A stretch of 64,000 nt of DNA from Rhodococcus sp. P-2 (GCF_016598535.1 NZ_CP066779.1:3100001-3164000); one strand, 5' to 3'; shown: positions 27,116 to 37,505, counted from the stretch's first letter. The notes: generated by a model not told the origin, from the letters alone. Program-made: numbers and translations.

Positions 27116-27676
27116 TCAGGCCTTCCGGCCCAGGAAGGCAAGGAGTTTCGTTGCTTTGTCAGCGTTGTCCGGAACCGGAATTTCAGGGCCACACACACCG
27201 CTCATGCGGATCGACTCGCCGAGGCCCGCTGCGATCTCCGAGACCCACTCCACGTCCGTGTCGCGCATCGTCGTATCGGTGCCCGTTGCGGCTGCGAGGT
27301 CCCAACCGTGGATGACCAGATCGAAGCACAGGAAGCCCTCGACCGTGGCCCCGAGGTTGGTCCGGCCGAAGTGCCCGTCGTACTCGAGGGTGGACTTCGA
27401 CGGATCGTCGAGAATGGCCTGCATCGAATCGCGGACGGCCGCCCAGGCTGCTGACGGGTCGTCGTCGACCGACGGACCGGATGCCAGTTCCAGGCCGACA
27501 ACCTTGACCATGTCTCGTTCGCTGTCGAGTACGTGTCTCACGACGTCGCGAGCGGTCCAGCCTTCGCAGGGGGAATTGTCGTCCCATCGATCGGCGGGTA
27601 CGGCGTCGATCCGCGCCGTGAATCCGGCGGCAAGATCCCGATAACGCTGGGCGGGGGAGATCTCTGTTGAAGTCAT
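27116..27676 (-). CDS. TIGR03086 / mycothiol-dependent maleylpyruvate isomerase N-terminal domain protein
   Basis: A 186-residue DinB-like four-helix protein. The DNSPCEGWTARDVVRHVLDS segment carries the first metal-binding His, and the HGWDLAAAT segment the later one, as in the TIGR03086 family of actinobacteria. Members often use or bind mycothiol; the reaction here is unknown. The ATG at 27676 with AAGGA nine bases upstream sets the start. Confidence 0.85.
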   Translation of the reverse strand: MTSTEISPAQRYRDLAAGFTARIDAVPADRWDDNSPCEGWTARDVVRHVLDSERDMVKVVGLELASGPSVDDDPSAAWAAVRDSMQAILDDPSKSTLEYDGHFGRTNLGATVEGFLCFDLVIHGWDLAAATGTDTTMRDTDVEWVSEIAAGLGESIRMSGVCGPEIPVPDNADKATKLLAFLGRKA

Positions 27677-27727
27677 GACGTCAATCCTTCTCCACAGCGG
27701 CGCGTCGTGATTGATTATTTCGGACAT

Positions 27728-28795
27728 TCACTCGATCTCCGGGGCCTCCGCCCAGATGTCCATCGGTACGACACCGGCGCTCTTACCTTCGTCATCGAGA
27801 AGGCGGCCCACTCTTTTCATCGATCGCAGCACCACCGATCTGTTCAGCACCACCAGACCCGGCGCCTCTTGGGCGAGTTGTACCTCGGTAATGGGGGTTT
27901 CACGCAGGGAATGAGCGGCGATCGCGAGCAGTGTGTTGGCGCGGCCGCCGGATATACGCATACACACCCGTGTCCCCGGCACTCGTTCCACCAGCGCACG
28001 AATCGTCGACCGGTCCGTGGGATCGACATATCCCCACACCCAGGTGACGAGGGGCCAACCGGACAGCGGTAGCGAGACGTCGCAGCGGAACACGATTTGG
28101 TTGCGTGAGGTGAGTTCGGCAAGTCGCCGCCTGACCGTACTTTCGCTGAGTCCGGTGCCGACGGTGAGCTCGGCAATCGAGGATCGACCGTCCTCGCCCA
28201 GTTTCAATATCAATTGGCGATCGACGGCGTCGAACGTCTTCCCGTGATGGCGCTGATCCGTCGGCGCATATTTGTAACGCACAGGCCGGTCTGTCATGAC
28301 CGTTCGCTGAGTGGCATCGAGTACCTGCAATTTCCAGTCGTCTCCGATCGCGAAGACCTCGGTGACGAGGTGTGCACGCGAACTGACGATTCCGGGTACC
28401 GACGCGAGCGACCGAAGCAGGAAGCGCGACAGGAAAGCCATGTCTCTGACCTCGACGAGAAGAGTCAAGTCGCCTGGGCCGCTTGTGTGTTCGACGCTCA
28501 GAACGTGCGGCCAGCGGGCAAGTCGTTCCGCGATCGTCAAGGCGTACGAAGTCGTGCAGTCGACTTCGACGAAAGCCAGACACGATTCCGGACGGCCGTG
28601 GCCGGTTGCCCGCGCGGAGACCCAGGCGGTGCCGGAGTCCTGTAGCCGCTGCCAGCGGCGTGCGACGGTGACCGGATCGACTTTGAGTGCGTCACCTACC
28701 GTGCGCCACGACGCTCGCGGGTCGAGCTGCAGGCAATTGATCAGGGCGAGGTCTATGTCGTCGAGTACGGCGGAATCCTGCGTTTCTTCGATCAT
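27728..28795 (-). CDS. Double-domain AsnC/Lrp-family regulator
   Basis: A 355-residue protein with two tandem Lrp/AsnC units: HTH near residues 12-55 (IDLALINCLQLDPRASWRTV) with its sensor domain to about 165, then a second HTH near 190-235 (VDRQLILKLGEDGRSSIAEL) with a second sensor domain. Fused double regulators of this type control amino-acid use in actinobacteria. It is divergent from an M20 deacylase and MHS transporter, which it presumably controls. The start is uncertain by a few codons, as another ATG lies at 28813. Confidence 0.87.
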   Translation of the reverse strand: MIEETQDSAVLDDIDLALINCLQLDPRASWRTVGDALKVDPVTVARRWQRLQDSGTAWVSARATGHGRPESCLAFVEVDCTTSYALTIAERLARWPHVLSVEHTSGPGDLTLLVEVRDMAFLSRFLLRSLASVPGIVSSRAHLVTEVFAIGDDWKLQVLDATQRTVMTDRPVRYKYAPTDQRHHGKTFDAVDRQLILKLGEDGRSSIAELTVGTGLSESTVRRRLAELTSRNQIVFRCDVSLPLSGWPLVTWVWGYVDPTDRSTIRALVERVPGTRVCMRISGGRANTLLAIAAHSLRETPITEVQLAQEAPGLVVLNRSVVLRSMKRVGRLLDDEGKSAGVVPMDIWAEAPEIE

Positions 28796-28812
28796 CGTGC
28801 AAGTATCGTGCA
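28794..28812. promoter_or_regulatory. Direct repeat ATCGTGCA x2 at the AsnC start
   Basis: ATCGTGCA occurs at 28794-28801 and 28805-28812, an 11-base period close to one helical turn. It overlaps or sits just upstream of the AsnC start codon and faces the divergent deacylase operon. Lrp/AsnC proteins bind phased repeats as oligomers, so this is a plausible autoregulatory site. Confidence 0.4.
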
Positions 28813-28904
28813 TCTTCACTGTGTCTGGGATCACTTCATTCATGCTCGAAGGCAGAACGCGGTGGCGAGAGTCACCGCGTTCCTGCTGGGAGAGGAGAAC
28901 CCTG

Positions 28905-30092
28905 ATGCCGTCCACCACGTTGTCCACCGTTCCGACCGAGAGAACCCTCGATTGGGTGCAGCGCCTCATCGAGATAGATACGACAAGTTCCGTGAGCAAT
29001 CGACCGTTGATCGATCTTCTCGCTGCAGAACTGCGTCGCCACGGGGTCGAGCCGATACTTGTTCCCGACGACGAGGGGACGAAGCTCAATCTGTTGGCCA
29101 CGTTCACCCCTCCTGACGGAAGTACTGCCGGTGGTGTGATGTTTTCCGGTCACACAGACGTTGTGCCGGTCGACGGTCAGGATTGGAGCAGCGACCCTTT
29201 CACTCCTGACATTCGCGACGGAAGTCTGTACGGGCGCGGCACGTGCGACATGAAGTCGTTCATCGGGATCGTCGTCGCGGCGATCCCCGACATCGTTGCT
29301 CGGCCGCTGTCGACGCCGATTCACTTTGCCTTCTCCTACGACGAAGAAGTCGGCTGCATCGGTGCAGCCGGGTTGGTCGAAGAGGTTGTTGCCCGGAACC
29401 TGCGCCCCGATGTGTGTGTCGTCGGAGAGCCGTCGGAGATGCGCGTCATTCGCGCACACAAGTCGATGAATGTCATACGTGTTGATCTGCATGGTGTTTC
29501 GGCGCACTCGTCGCTCACTCCGCAAGGAGTCAATGCAATCGAATACGGTGCCGAGTTGATTCGATTCGTCAGAAACAGTGCCGACGAACTCCGGGCGTCC
29601 GGCCCGTACGACGACGCATTCGACGTGGCCTGGACGACCTGCTCGGTCAATCTCGTGTCCGGCGGAATAGCGGTGAACACAGTGCCCGAGGATTGCTCGA
29701 TCACTTTCGAGTTCAGGAGCATCAGTACAGCCGGCGCCGCGGATCTGCTCGAACGCTTTGCCGCCGAGACGAATCGGATCGAGAACCTGATGCAGGAAGA
29801 AAACCCGTCGGCCTCCGTGACGATGCACGTCTCGGCCTCGGTTCCTCCTTTGGAGACGGATGCGAATGCTTCGGCGGCCGCACTGGTCGAACAATGGGGT
29901 GGCCTGCCCTCGGACGAAAAGGTCGCGTACGCCACCGAGGCCGGGATGTTCGCGAGCATCGGTATCCCCACTGTCGTGTGCGGGCCGGGAAGCATCGCCC
30001 AAGCGCATGCACCCGACGAGTACGTGACACTTGACCAGTTGGCACAGTGCGAGCAGTTCGTTCGGAGCGTCATCGCTCACGCCCGCGCCTGA
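28905..30092 (+). CDS. M20-family deacetylase (acetylornithine deacetylase-like)
   Basis: A 395-residue zinc hydrolase. Metal and catalytic motifs: GHTDVVPVD, GRGTCDMKSF, DEEVGCIGA with the catalytic Glu pair, and GEPSEM. It resembles ArgE-type deacetylases. Its setting, with an AsnC regulator and a carboxylate/amino-acid MHS transporter, points to use of an exogenous N-acyl amino acid and not to arginine synthesis. The ATG at 28905 follows an AGAGGAGAA site; the transporter starts 25 bases downstream. Confidence 0.88.
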   Translation: MPSTTLSTVPTERTLDWVQRLIEIDTTSSVSNRPLIDLLAAELRRHGVEPILVPDDEGTKLNLLATFTPPDGSTAGGVMFSGHTDVVPVDGQDWSSDPFTPDIRDGSLYGRGTCDMKSFIGIVVAAIPDIVARPLSTPIHFAFSYDEEVGCIGAAGLVEEVVARNLRPDVCVVGEPSEMRVIRAHKSMNVIRVDLHGVSAHSSLTPQGVNAIEYGAELIRFVRNSADELRASGPYDDAFDVAWTTCSVNLVSGGIAVNTVPEDCSITFEFRSISTAGAADLLERFAAETNRIENLMQEENPSASVTMHVSASVPPLETDANASAAALVEQWGGLPSDEKVAYATEAGMFASIGIPTVVCGPGSIAQAHAPDEYVTLDQLAQCEQFVRSVIAHARA

Positions 30093-30117
30093 TACACCCT
30101 CACCCCTAAGGAAAACC

Positions 30118-31407
30118 ATGTCCACGGCAACTACGCCAACCTCCGGAACTGTCACCCCGGAACGCCTGGCCGCTGCTCGCAAGGCGGTGATCAGCAGCTC
30201 ACTCGGCGCTGCGCTCGAATGGTTCGACGTCATCGTCTACGCGTCATTCGCAGTGGTCATCGCCCATAACTTCTTTCCCGGCGGCGACAACACACTCGGC
30301 CTGATACTGACGTTCGCGACGTTCGCGATCTCGTACGTCATCCGCCCGCTCGGCGGGATGGTTCTCGGCAGCTACGCAGATCGTCGCGGGCGCAAGAATG
30401 CCCTGACGTTGACGATGATGCTCATGATGATCGGCACCCTCATCATGGCCGTGGCGCCGACGACCTCGATGATCGGGCCGTGGGCCGGCGTCGTCATCCT
30501 GGTTTCGCGACTCATTCAAGGGTTCTCTGCCGGCGGTGAATTCGGCACTGCCACAACCTTCCTCGTGGAAACAGCGCCCCACAAGAAGGCGTTCTATTCT
30601 TCCTGGCAGGTCGCCAGTCAGGGCGCCTCTGTTTTCCTGGCATCGTTGTTCGGATACATGCTCAACACCCATCTTTCGCATGAAGCGCTCTACTCGTGGG
30701 GCTGGCGCGTTCCGTTCTTCTTCGGCATCATCGTCGGGCCGGTCGGTCTCTACATCCGTGCCAAGCTCGATGAAACGGACGATTTCAAGACGAGCGTTCC
30801 GGAGAAGGCTCCGCTGAAGACGACGCTGACCAGGCATCTCGGCCGGGTGCTGACTGGTGCCGCAGTAGTGGGCGTCGCGACTATCTCGATCTACCTCATC
30901 TTGTACATGCCGACGTTTGCCGTGAAGAACCTCGGAGTTTCCGCCTCTGCCGGCTATCTCGGCGGCATCGTCGCCGGACTGGTCACCTTGATCACCGTGC
31001 CGTTGATCGGGCATCTTGCAGACCGGGTCGGACCTGCGAGAGTTATGACCTGGGCCTCCGTTGCGGCAATCGTCTTGGCCTGGCCGCTCTTCAAATTGAT
31101 GGTCGATCACCCGTCGACTCTGACGCTCGTCCTGGTTGTTTCGGTCCTGGGTGTCATCATGGCGTTTGCCTTCGGTCCCTTGCCCGCCCTGATGAGTTCG
31201 CTGTTCCCGGCGGAGATCCGGGCTACCGGAATGTCTTTGTCGTACAACCTCGGCGTGACCTTGCTCGGCGGAATCGCGCCGTTGGTCTTGACCTGGTTGA
31301 TCAGTACAACAGGCTCGCTCGACGCTCCGAGCTACTACTACATGACCGTCGCAGTGCTCTCCCTCGGCGGTCTGTGGTCTGCCAGGACGCTTTTCAGCCA
31401 GAAGTGA
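30118..31407 (+). CDS. MFS transporter, metabolite:H+ symporter (MHS) family
   Basis: A 429-residue twelve-helix transporter. The N-terminal SSLGAALEWFDVIVYASF and the GGMVLGSYADRRGRKNAL loop are hallmarks of the MHS family, which imports carboxylates, amino acids or betaines with protons. ATG at 30118 behind TAAGGAAAA. It is co-transcribed with the M20 deacylase, so the pair probably imports and then deacylates a substrate. Confidence 0.9.
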   Translation: MSTATTPTSGTVTPERLAAARKAVISSSLGAALEWFDVIVYASFAVVIAHNFFPGGDNTLGLILTFATFAISYVIRPLGGMVLGSYADRRGRKNALTLTMMLMMIGTLIMAVAPTTSMIGPWAGVVILVSRLIQGFSAGGEFGTATTFLVETAPHKKAFYSSWQVASQGASVFLASLFGYMLNTHLSHEALYSWGWRVPFFFGIIVGPVGLYIRAKLDETDDFKTSVPEKAPLKTTLTRHLGRVLTGAAVVGVATISIYLILYMPTFAVKNLGVSASAGYLGGIVAGLVTLITVPLIGHLADRVGPARVMTWASVAAIVLAWPLFKLMVDHPSTLTLVLVVSVLGVIMAFAFGPLPALMSSLFPAEIRATGMSLSYNLGVTLLGGIAPLVLTWLISTTGSLDAPSYYYMTVAVLSLGGLWSARTLFSQK

Positions 31408-31429
31408 CGGCGGGGGAGCGCGGAAGCGA

Positions 31430-32209
31430 TTACGCGACCGCGTCTCCCTCTGCTAGCGCAACGACGGTATCCGACCCATGCCAGTCGGGGGCTTGAGTTC
31501 GGAGTAGAGCTGCCGGGGTCAGTGAAGAGATTCGGCGGCATTCACGAGTCAAGTGGGCCTGATCGCTGAATCCGCAGTGCGCTGCGGATTCAGCGAGTCC
31601 CAGCGCGGGTCGACTGCGAGCGAGCGCCATGAAGCGCTGGAGGCGCAGGATCGAGCGCAGCGTTGCCGGGCCGTATCCGAAGGCGTCGTTGCATCGACGT
31701 TGGAGTTGGCGCGAAGTCAGTGCCGCCGCGTCGGCGAGAGAGCTGACATTCCACGAATGTTCGGACAGTGCGGTGCGAACGTGGTTGATCACCGGATCGT
31801 GCCGGAAACTCGAACTTGCCCAACTCCGGACAGCGCTCTCGAGAATGGCGACCTGTTCGTGGTCTTCGGAATTCTCCAAGCGGTTCAACAGTATTCGTTC
31901 GGTGCGTGCGTCGGTTACATCGCTGAGATCGGCGCGAGAATCCCGAAGCTCGGACGCAGAGGTTCGCAACATGGGCGATGCCGATCCCGGGCGGAATCGA
32001 ACACCCACGGAGCGTGTTCCGGGCGGAAGAGTAAATGACCACGCAGCGGTTTCGGGGCCACAGACGCGTATGCCGACGCCACGTATCCACAGCACGTCCA
32101 TGCAGGCATCGGGCACGAGGAGGTGTTCACCTTCTGCACACGCCGTCCAGCCGCACACCAAAATGTCGGAGAGATCCGAAGCGACCGATTGTGGTGTGTA
32201 CCAACCCAT
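31430..32209 (-). CDS. AraC-family regulator
   Basis: A 259-residue regulator. The N-terminal domain (CMDVLWIRGVGIRVCGPETA) is the DUF6597-type sensor; the C-terminal double HTH starts near residue 165 (WNVSSLADAAALTSRQLQRR) and continues to LGLAESAAHCGFSDQAHLTR. It converges with the MHS transporter gene (22-base gap). The target is unknown. Confidence 0.88.
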   Translation of the reverse strand: MGWYTPQSVASDLSDILVCGWTACAEGEHLLVPDACMDVLWIRGVGIRVCGPETAAWSFTLPPGTRSVGVRFRPGSASPMLRTSASELRDSRADLSDVTDARTERILLNRLENSEDHEQVAILESAVRSWASSSFRHDPVINHVRTALSEHSWNVSSLADAAALTSRQLQRRCNDAFGYGPATLRSILRLQRFMALARSRPALGLAESAAHCGFSDQAHLTRECRRISSLTPAALLRTQAPDWHGSDTVVALAEGDAVA

Positions 32210-32248
32210 GAGAACAGCCTATCGAGGGGCTCCGACACGAAGGCGATT

Positions 32249-32910
32249 TCAGTCGACCGGGCCGAAGCGGTATCCGAACCCCCGGATGGTTTTGATGTAT
32301 TTCGGTTTCGCGGGATTGGATTCGAGTTTGGATCGCAGGCTGAGAATGGTCGCGTCGACCACACGCGTCTTTTCGTGGTCGGAACCCCAGACGTTTCGGA
32401 TCAGGTGATCACGCGAGTACACGCGCCCAGGCTCGGTCGACAGTTCCAGGAGTACCCGCCATTCGGTCCGGCTGAGAACCAGCAGCTTTCCACCCATCGT
32501 CGCCGTCATCGCACGTCGATCGAGGAGCAGGTCACCGTGACGTTGGTGCTTGCCGGGGGCGGGATGTGCGGTTTCACGAAGGATCGCCGTGACCCGAAGA
32601 TCGAGCGCGTGAGAATCAATACAAAGTCCGAAACAGCGCCATGTGGTGCTTCGTCGATGTCCTCGTGGGTGTCCACCAACATCATGATCGGCATCGAACT
32701 GCGCAAGCGGATCTGTCGTGCAATCTCGTAGCCGTCGATGTCCGGTAACAGGAGATCGATCACGGCGATATCGAAACTGTCGGTGTCGAGGTCGTCCAAT
32801 AGGCGGCGCCCGGTGCGGACGAGCTGTGTTTGATGACCGAAATGAACTAATTCGGTCCCGAGTGTCCGGGCAAGCTCCGAACGGTCGGTAGCTGCAAGTA
32901 TCAAGCTCAC
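32249..32910 (-). pseudogene. Orphan OmpR-type response regulator, frameshifted between receiver and DNA-binding domains
   Basis: The receiver half runs from a GTG at 32910 (AGGA site eight bases upstream). The phospho-acceptor region IDLLLPDIDGYEIA is present, but the N-terminal acidic pair is weakened (ILAATDR) and the conserved Thr is Val (MMLVDT). After DFVL, near 32617-32628, homology continues only in another frame (LRVTAILRE, then a complete winged helix ending KTIRGFGYRFGPVD at 32249). One base is missing, or two are extra. The KPF motif is lost in either frame. No histidine kinase is adjacent. It could be a sequencing error, but the degenerate receiver suggests real decay. Confidence 0.75.
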
Positions 32911-33043
32911 GTGAAATCCTCCCCCCGAAGGTGTTACTAGTCGTAACAGCGTGCATTGTGGCAGATCATCTATCGCATGGCCACAAGAAGGTGGCTGATC
33001 GAAAGTTACGGGGATCGGGGGCGTTCGTCGCTAGACTTCTTTC

Positions 33044-33352
33044 ATGGGCACTCTGTTCGCGTTGACGCTGCCAGGCTTGCTCGTGCTGCTGGTCCTGTTT
33101 GCATTCGCGGAGACTCTCTGGAACCGGCTCACCGGTGGTCGGGCACTGCCGTGGACTCGGGGACGCACGACTCGTCCGGTCTCGGCAGCAGGCTTCGAAG
33201 AGGTTGCTGCCCTGTTTCAGGGCTCCAAGCATCATGAATTCGAGCAACGGCAGAGTGCATTGATGCATCGTGAGGACGGAACCGACGGTGATCCGCCGTG
33301 GGTGTCCGTCGATCCGGAAGCCAACAAGGTCGTTCTCCGTCGACGGAGTTGA
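33044..33352 (+). CDS. Small membrane-anchored protein (DUF6191-like)
   Basis: A 102-residue protein with one N-terminal hydrophobic helix (residues 3-22), then a charged soluble part containing the FEEVAALFQGSKHHEFEQRQ segment typical of small actinobacterial DUF6191 proteins. Function unknown. The stop codon is included in a short tandem duplication (33339). It stands alone between a response regulator and a pentapeptide protein. Confidence 0.7.
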   Translation: MGTLFALTLPGLLVLLVLFAFAETLWNRLTGGRALPWTRGRTTRPVSAAGFEEVAALFQGSKHHEFEQRQSALMHREDGTDGDPPWVSVDPEANKVVLRRRS

Positions 33353-33370
33353 CAGTCGGCGGAGTTGACC
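33339..33370. repeat. 16-base tandem duplication copying a stop codon
   Basis: Units GTCGACGGAGTTGACA (33339-33354) and GTCGGCGGAGTTGACC (33355-33370) match at 14 of 16 bases. The first spans the TGA of the DUF6191-like gene at 33350-33352; the second carries another TGA. This is the third structure of its kind in the window. Confidence 0.8.
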
Positions 33371-33380
33371 GTCGCCAGGC

Positions 33381-34199
33381 TCAGGCCCAGTGGCCGGGGC
33401 GGGTAAGCGAATCGGGAAGCGTGGTAGCCGAATCGCCGATCGCCGCGTTGATCTGGAATTGAGTGAGAAAGATACTGCCGCGGAGTTTTGCGCCGCGAAT
33501 GTCGGTGCCGCGTAAGTCTGCACCGATCAGATCGGCTCGATCGAGATCGCAGCCGCGCAGGTCTGCCCCGATCAGATAACTGCCGCGAAAGTTGGCCCCA
33601 CGCAGGTCGGAACCACGGAATCTGGCGCCGATGAGGTCTGCGCCACGGTGGTCGAGTTTGCGCCCCTTCTTGCCCGAGACCTGTGAGCGCACAAGGTCAC
33701 TCGTCTGCAAGAGCAGTGTGTTCACTGCCGCCCGGTGTGCCGAGACGTCGACGCCTCGAACCTGCGAAGGCGTGCCGTTGGTCAGGCTTTCCGTCTCTGC
33801 GAGTGCCGCGTCGAGTTCCTTCCGAATCGAGTGGGTCTGCTTCAGTGAGCGGGCTTCGGTGAGATACCAGAGGAGTTCGTGCAACTGGCGTAGAACAGGG
33901 AAGGTTTCGAACATGTCTGACGCGGTCTCCGGGGCATCTCGCCAACTGATGCCGTCGTAGGTATGCTGCGAAACCTTCTGTCCCGCACCGAAACAGTCGT
34001 AGACGGTGCAACCGGTGAAGCCCTTCTTTCGCAATCCGGTGTGAATGCCGCAGCGGAAATCCTGCTGCAGGTTTTTACAGGGGTCGCCTGCATTCTTGTT
34101 GGTCGCGAAGTCGGAGGACTTGGAAAAGGGGAGTGCGACGCAGCACAGGCCGAAGCAATTGCTGCAATCCGCGAGCAGATTGGTCTGGCCGGCAATCAC
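33381..34199 (-). CDS. Cys-rich metal-site domain fused to pentapeptide repeats
   Basis: A 272-residue protein. The N-terminal part has clustered cysteines (CSNCFGLCC, then DPCKNL, FRCGIH, GCTVYDC) reminiscent of YkgJ-type iron/zinc-cluster proteins. A helical middle is followed by about ten pentapeptide repeats, A(D/N)LRG-like, near residues 180-245, which would form a right-handed quadrilateral beta-helix. I chose GTG at 34199 with AGGAG upstream; an ATG at 34259 would add 20 basic residues. Function unknown; pentapeptide folds can mimic DNA and bind gyrase, but nothing here proves that. Confidence 0.72.
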   Translation of the reverse strand: MIAGQTNLLADCSNCFGLCCVALPFSKSSDFATNKNAGDPCKNLQQDFRCGIHTGLRKKGFTGCTVYDCFGAGQKVSQHTYDGISWRDAPETASDMFETFPVLRQLHELLWYLTEARSLKQTHSIRKELDAALAETESLTNGTPSQVRGVDVSAHRAAVNTLLLQTSDLVRSQVSGKKGRKLDHRGADLIGARFRGSDLRGANFRGSYLIGADLRGCDLDRADLIGADLRGTDIRGAKLRGSIFLTQFQINAAIGDSATTLPDSLTRPGHWA

Positions 34200-34312
34200 G
34201 CGCACTCCTGATTGTTGGGGTGGACGGAAAGTGTGTCTTCGGGTTCGTGAGTCTGTCAAACGAAATTGCGTGGTTCTGAAGCAGTCGATGCGCTGCTAGG
34301 CTGCTTTTTCGC

Positions 34313-34648
34313 ATGTCGATTCGAAGCCGGGGGGCTTGGGTGGGGAACGAAATACTGCAAGCAGATGCCGAGTTGTTACGGGCCTTGTCCGAGGCCGTGC
34401 GAGACCAAAGCGCCGTGATTGCCGGCATCGAGGTGTCCGGAATCCTTGCTGACGCGGCAGCTGCGAGGCCCGGTTCGGCTAGCGGCTCGGCCGCCGTGCG
34501 GGCCGGTGACCCGATTACCGCCAGATACCGCGCTACCTCGGCGATGCTGACGTCGATGACTGACGCCGCGCAATCCAGCGCAGACAGCTATGACGCTGTC
34601 GAAGTCGCTTTCCGGAACCGATTGGTGACCTACCAGGCGCCTGTGTAG
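34313..34648 (+). CDS. Small helical protein of an ESX-like accessory locus
   Basis: A 111-residue protein predicted to be largely helical and Ala/Ser-rich, with no signal peptide. It is followed without a gap by the remnant at 34649, then a lipoprotein and a YbaB/EbfC-like protein, an order seen around ESX/WXG100-type accessory genes of actinobacteria. I do not recognise a precise family; the link to type VII secretion is inferred from context. A GTG at 34340 is an alternative start. Confidence 0.55.
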   Translation: MSIRSRGAWVGNEILQADAELLRALSEAVRDQSAVIAGIEVSGILADAAAARPGSASGSAAVRAGDPITARYRATSAMLTSMTDAAQSSADSYDAVEVAFRNRLVTYQAPV

Positions 34649-34814
34649 ATGGCGACAATCTCTCAGGTCCGCGCGTGGAATCCAACTGCTTTCGCTACCG
34701 CCGCTACGGCTTTGGAGCGGAGGAACCGCGACTTCTCTCACGCGGTGGAAGCGGCACACCGCTCCGGCTCTTGCCGGGATGGGCCACGTGATCGCCGGAC
34801 TAGGAGCGCCATGA
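34649..34814 (+). pseudogene. Remnant of a larger gene reduced to its two ends
   Basis: The first about 39 codons (MATISQVRAWNPTAFATAAT and the following ERRNRDFSHAVEAA) look like the start of a larger secretion-related or alpha/beta-hydrolase-type protein of this locus. The frame then continues as unnatural Arg-rich sequence. Beginning near 34761 a different frame reads APALAGMGHVIAGLGAP and stops at TGA 34812-34814, overlapping the ATG of the lipoprotein exactly as an intact operon gene would. The simplest reading is a large internal deletion with a junction near 34755-34775. The N-terminal frame also runs on through the lipoprotein gene. Confidence 0.6.
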
Positions 34815-35380
34815 CCAACGCAACTCGACGCGGTAGAGCACTCGGCTCGGGCAGTATCGCGGTGGCAGTGCTGCTGTCGGCGTGTGCGACGACGGAGAAC
34901 GGAAAAGTGATGGAAGCCGACATGAATCTGACCCGCGCACAGGCACAGGCCAAGGTGATCGAGTATCTGACCGAGACGATCGCGGTACTGCCGCCGGGTG
35001 CCTACCTGACGCGGTATTCCGAGCTGAGCAAGAAAGTCACACTCAGCCCGGGTGGCGTCGTCCCGTGCAACGACAGCAATCTGTCGAAGGACACATCCGT
35101 GGACTACGGCGTGATGTATTTCCTCGAGTCTTCTGACGCTGCGAGCATTCCAAGTTTCGGCGACACGATCCGCAGCCTGTGGACTGAGCGCGGCTGGAAG
35201 TTTCGAACGTACGACTCCGCCGGGGACACGACGAGCACCGAAACCATTTTGCCGGATGGATATCGGATGGTCTTCGACGAGCATCCACGCGGGGCAGGCC
35301 TGAGCGGATCGTCGCCGTGTTTCTCCCGACCCGAAGCGTCGGATCATCCGAATGCGCCCGTGCAGATCGATCAGCCATGA
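34811..35380 (+). CDS. Lipoprotein of unknown function
   Basis: A 189-residue protein with a basic N-terminus and a lipobox LLSAC (AVAVLLSACATTENG), giving a lipidated Cys after signal peptidase II cleavage. The rest contains no recognised domain. The ATG at 34811 is correct because it begins just ahead of the signal sequence and overlaps the TGA of the upstream remnant. The stop overlaps the ATG of the YbaB-like gene (ATGA). Confidence 0.8.
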   Translation: MTNATRRGRALGSGSIAVAVLLSACATTENGKVMEADMNLTRAQAQAKVIEYLTETIAVLPPGAYLTRYSELSKKVTLSPGGVVPCNDSNLSKDTSVDYGVMYFLESSDAASIPSFGDTIRSLWTERGWKFRTYDSAGDTTSTETILPDGYRMVFDEHPRGAGLSGSSPCFSRPEASDHPNAPVQIDQP

Positions 35381-35790
35381 CCGGACCCGCGTCCTCGCTT
35401 CCGGAGTTGACTGTCCTTGCCCGCCAAGCCGACATCGAGGTCGGGAAGGTTCGCGCCCGCGCAGATGCTGGAGGTGGGGCCGTCAGCGTCGAAGTCGACG
35501 CGTACGGTGCGATCACCGACCTGCAATTGACCGAGAGTTGCCTTCGGGCCGGCGCCGCTGCACTCTCCGACGCGATCACACAGTCCCACCGAACCGCTTG
35601 CGCGGCAGCAGCGGCGGCCGCGCAGGAACTTCGCGCACCTCTCCTCCGCGACTCTCGTGTCGTCAGGGCTATGGAGGCGTTCAATCAGGTGCCGGCCGCA
35701 CCCGAGACCTATCTGCAGCGACGAGCTAGCCGTGCACCGGTCGACGACGACCCACCTTTCGGTGGCGGTTCGTTCATGGGGCGTGCCTGA
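35377..35790 (+). CDS. YbaB/EbfC-family DNA-binding protein (ESX-associated type)
   Basis: A 137-residue protein with the YbaB/EbfC fold: a long helix, a strand pair (AVSVEVDAYGAITDLQL) and a second long helix, then a disordered tail. It differs from the housekeeping YbaB that accompanies dnaX-recR, and instead ends a secretion-type operon. Such paralogues (EspL-like) help ESX loci. The 4-base overlap with the lipoprotein indicates coupling. Confidence 0.75.
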   Translation: MTGPASSLPELTVLARQADIEVGKVRARADAGGGAVSVEVDAYGAITDLQLTESCLRAGAAALSDAITQSHRTACAAAAAAAQELRAPLLRDSRVVRAMEAFNQVPAAPETYLQRRASRAPVDDDPPFGGGSFMGRA

Positions 35791-35798
35791 ACCCTGGC

Positions 35799-35844
35799 AA
35801 AAAAGAACCCCTGTGAACCGCTTCTCAGCAGTCCACAGGGGTTC
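35799..35844 (-). terminator. Intrinsic terminator of tRNA-Ser
   Basis: On the minus strand the arms GAACCCCTGTG (35844-35834) and CACAGGGGTTC (35815-35805) pair perfectly over 11 bases with an 18-base loop, followed by TTTTTT (35804-35799). It begins three bases after the CCA end of the tRNA gene. Confidence 0.9.
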
Positions 35845-35847
35845 CTT

Positions 35848-37505
<1,658 letters not shown>

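Noticed and set aside
34649-35380. A single 243-residue protein made of the remnant and the lipoprotein
   Set aside because: The lipobox requires the start to be at 34811, the middle of the long frame is Arg-rich nonsense, and the alternate frame shows a typical C-terminus with an ATGA overlap.
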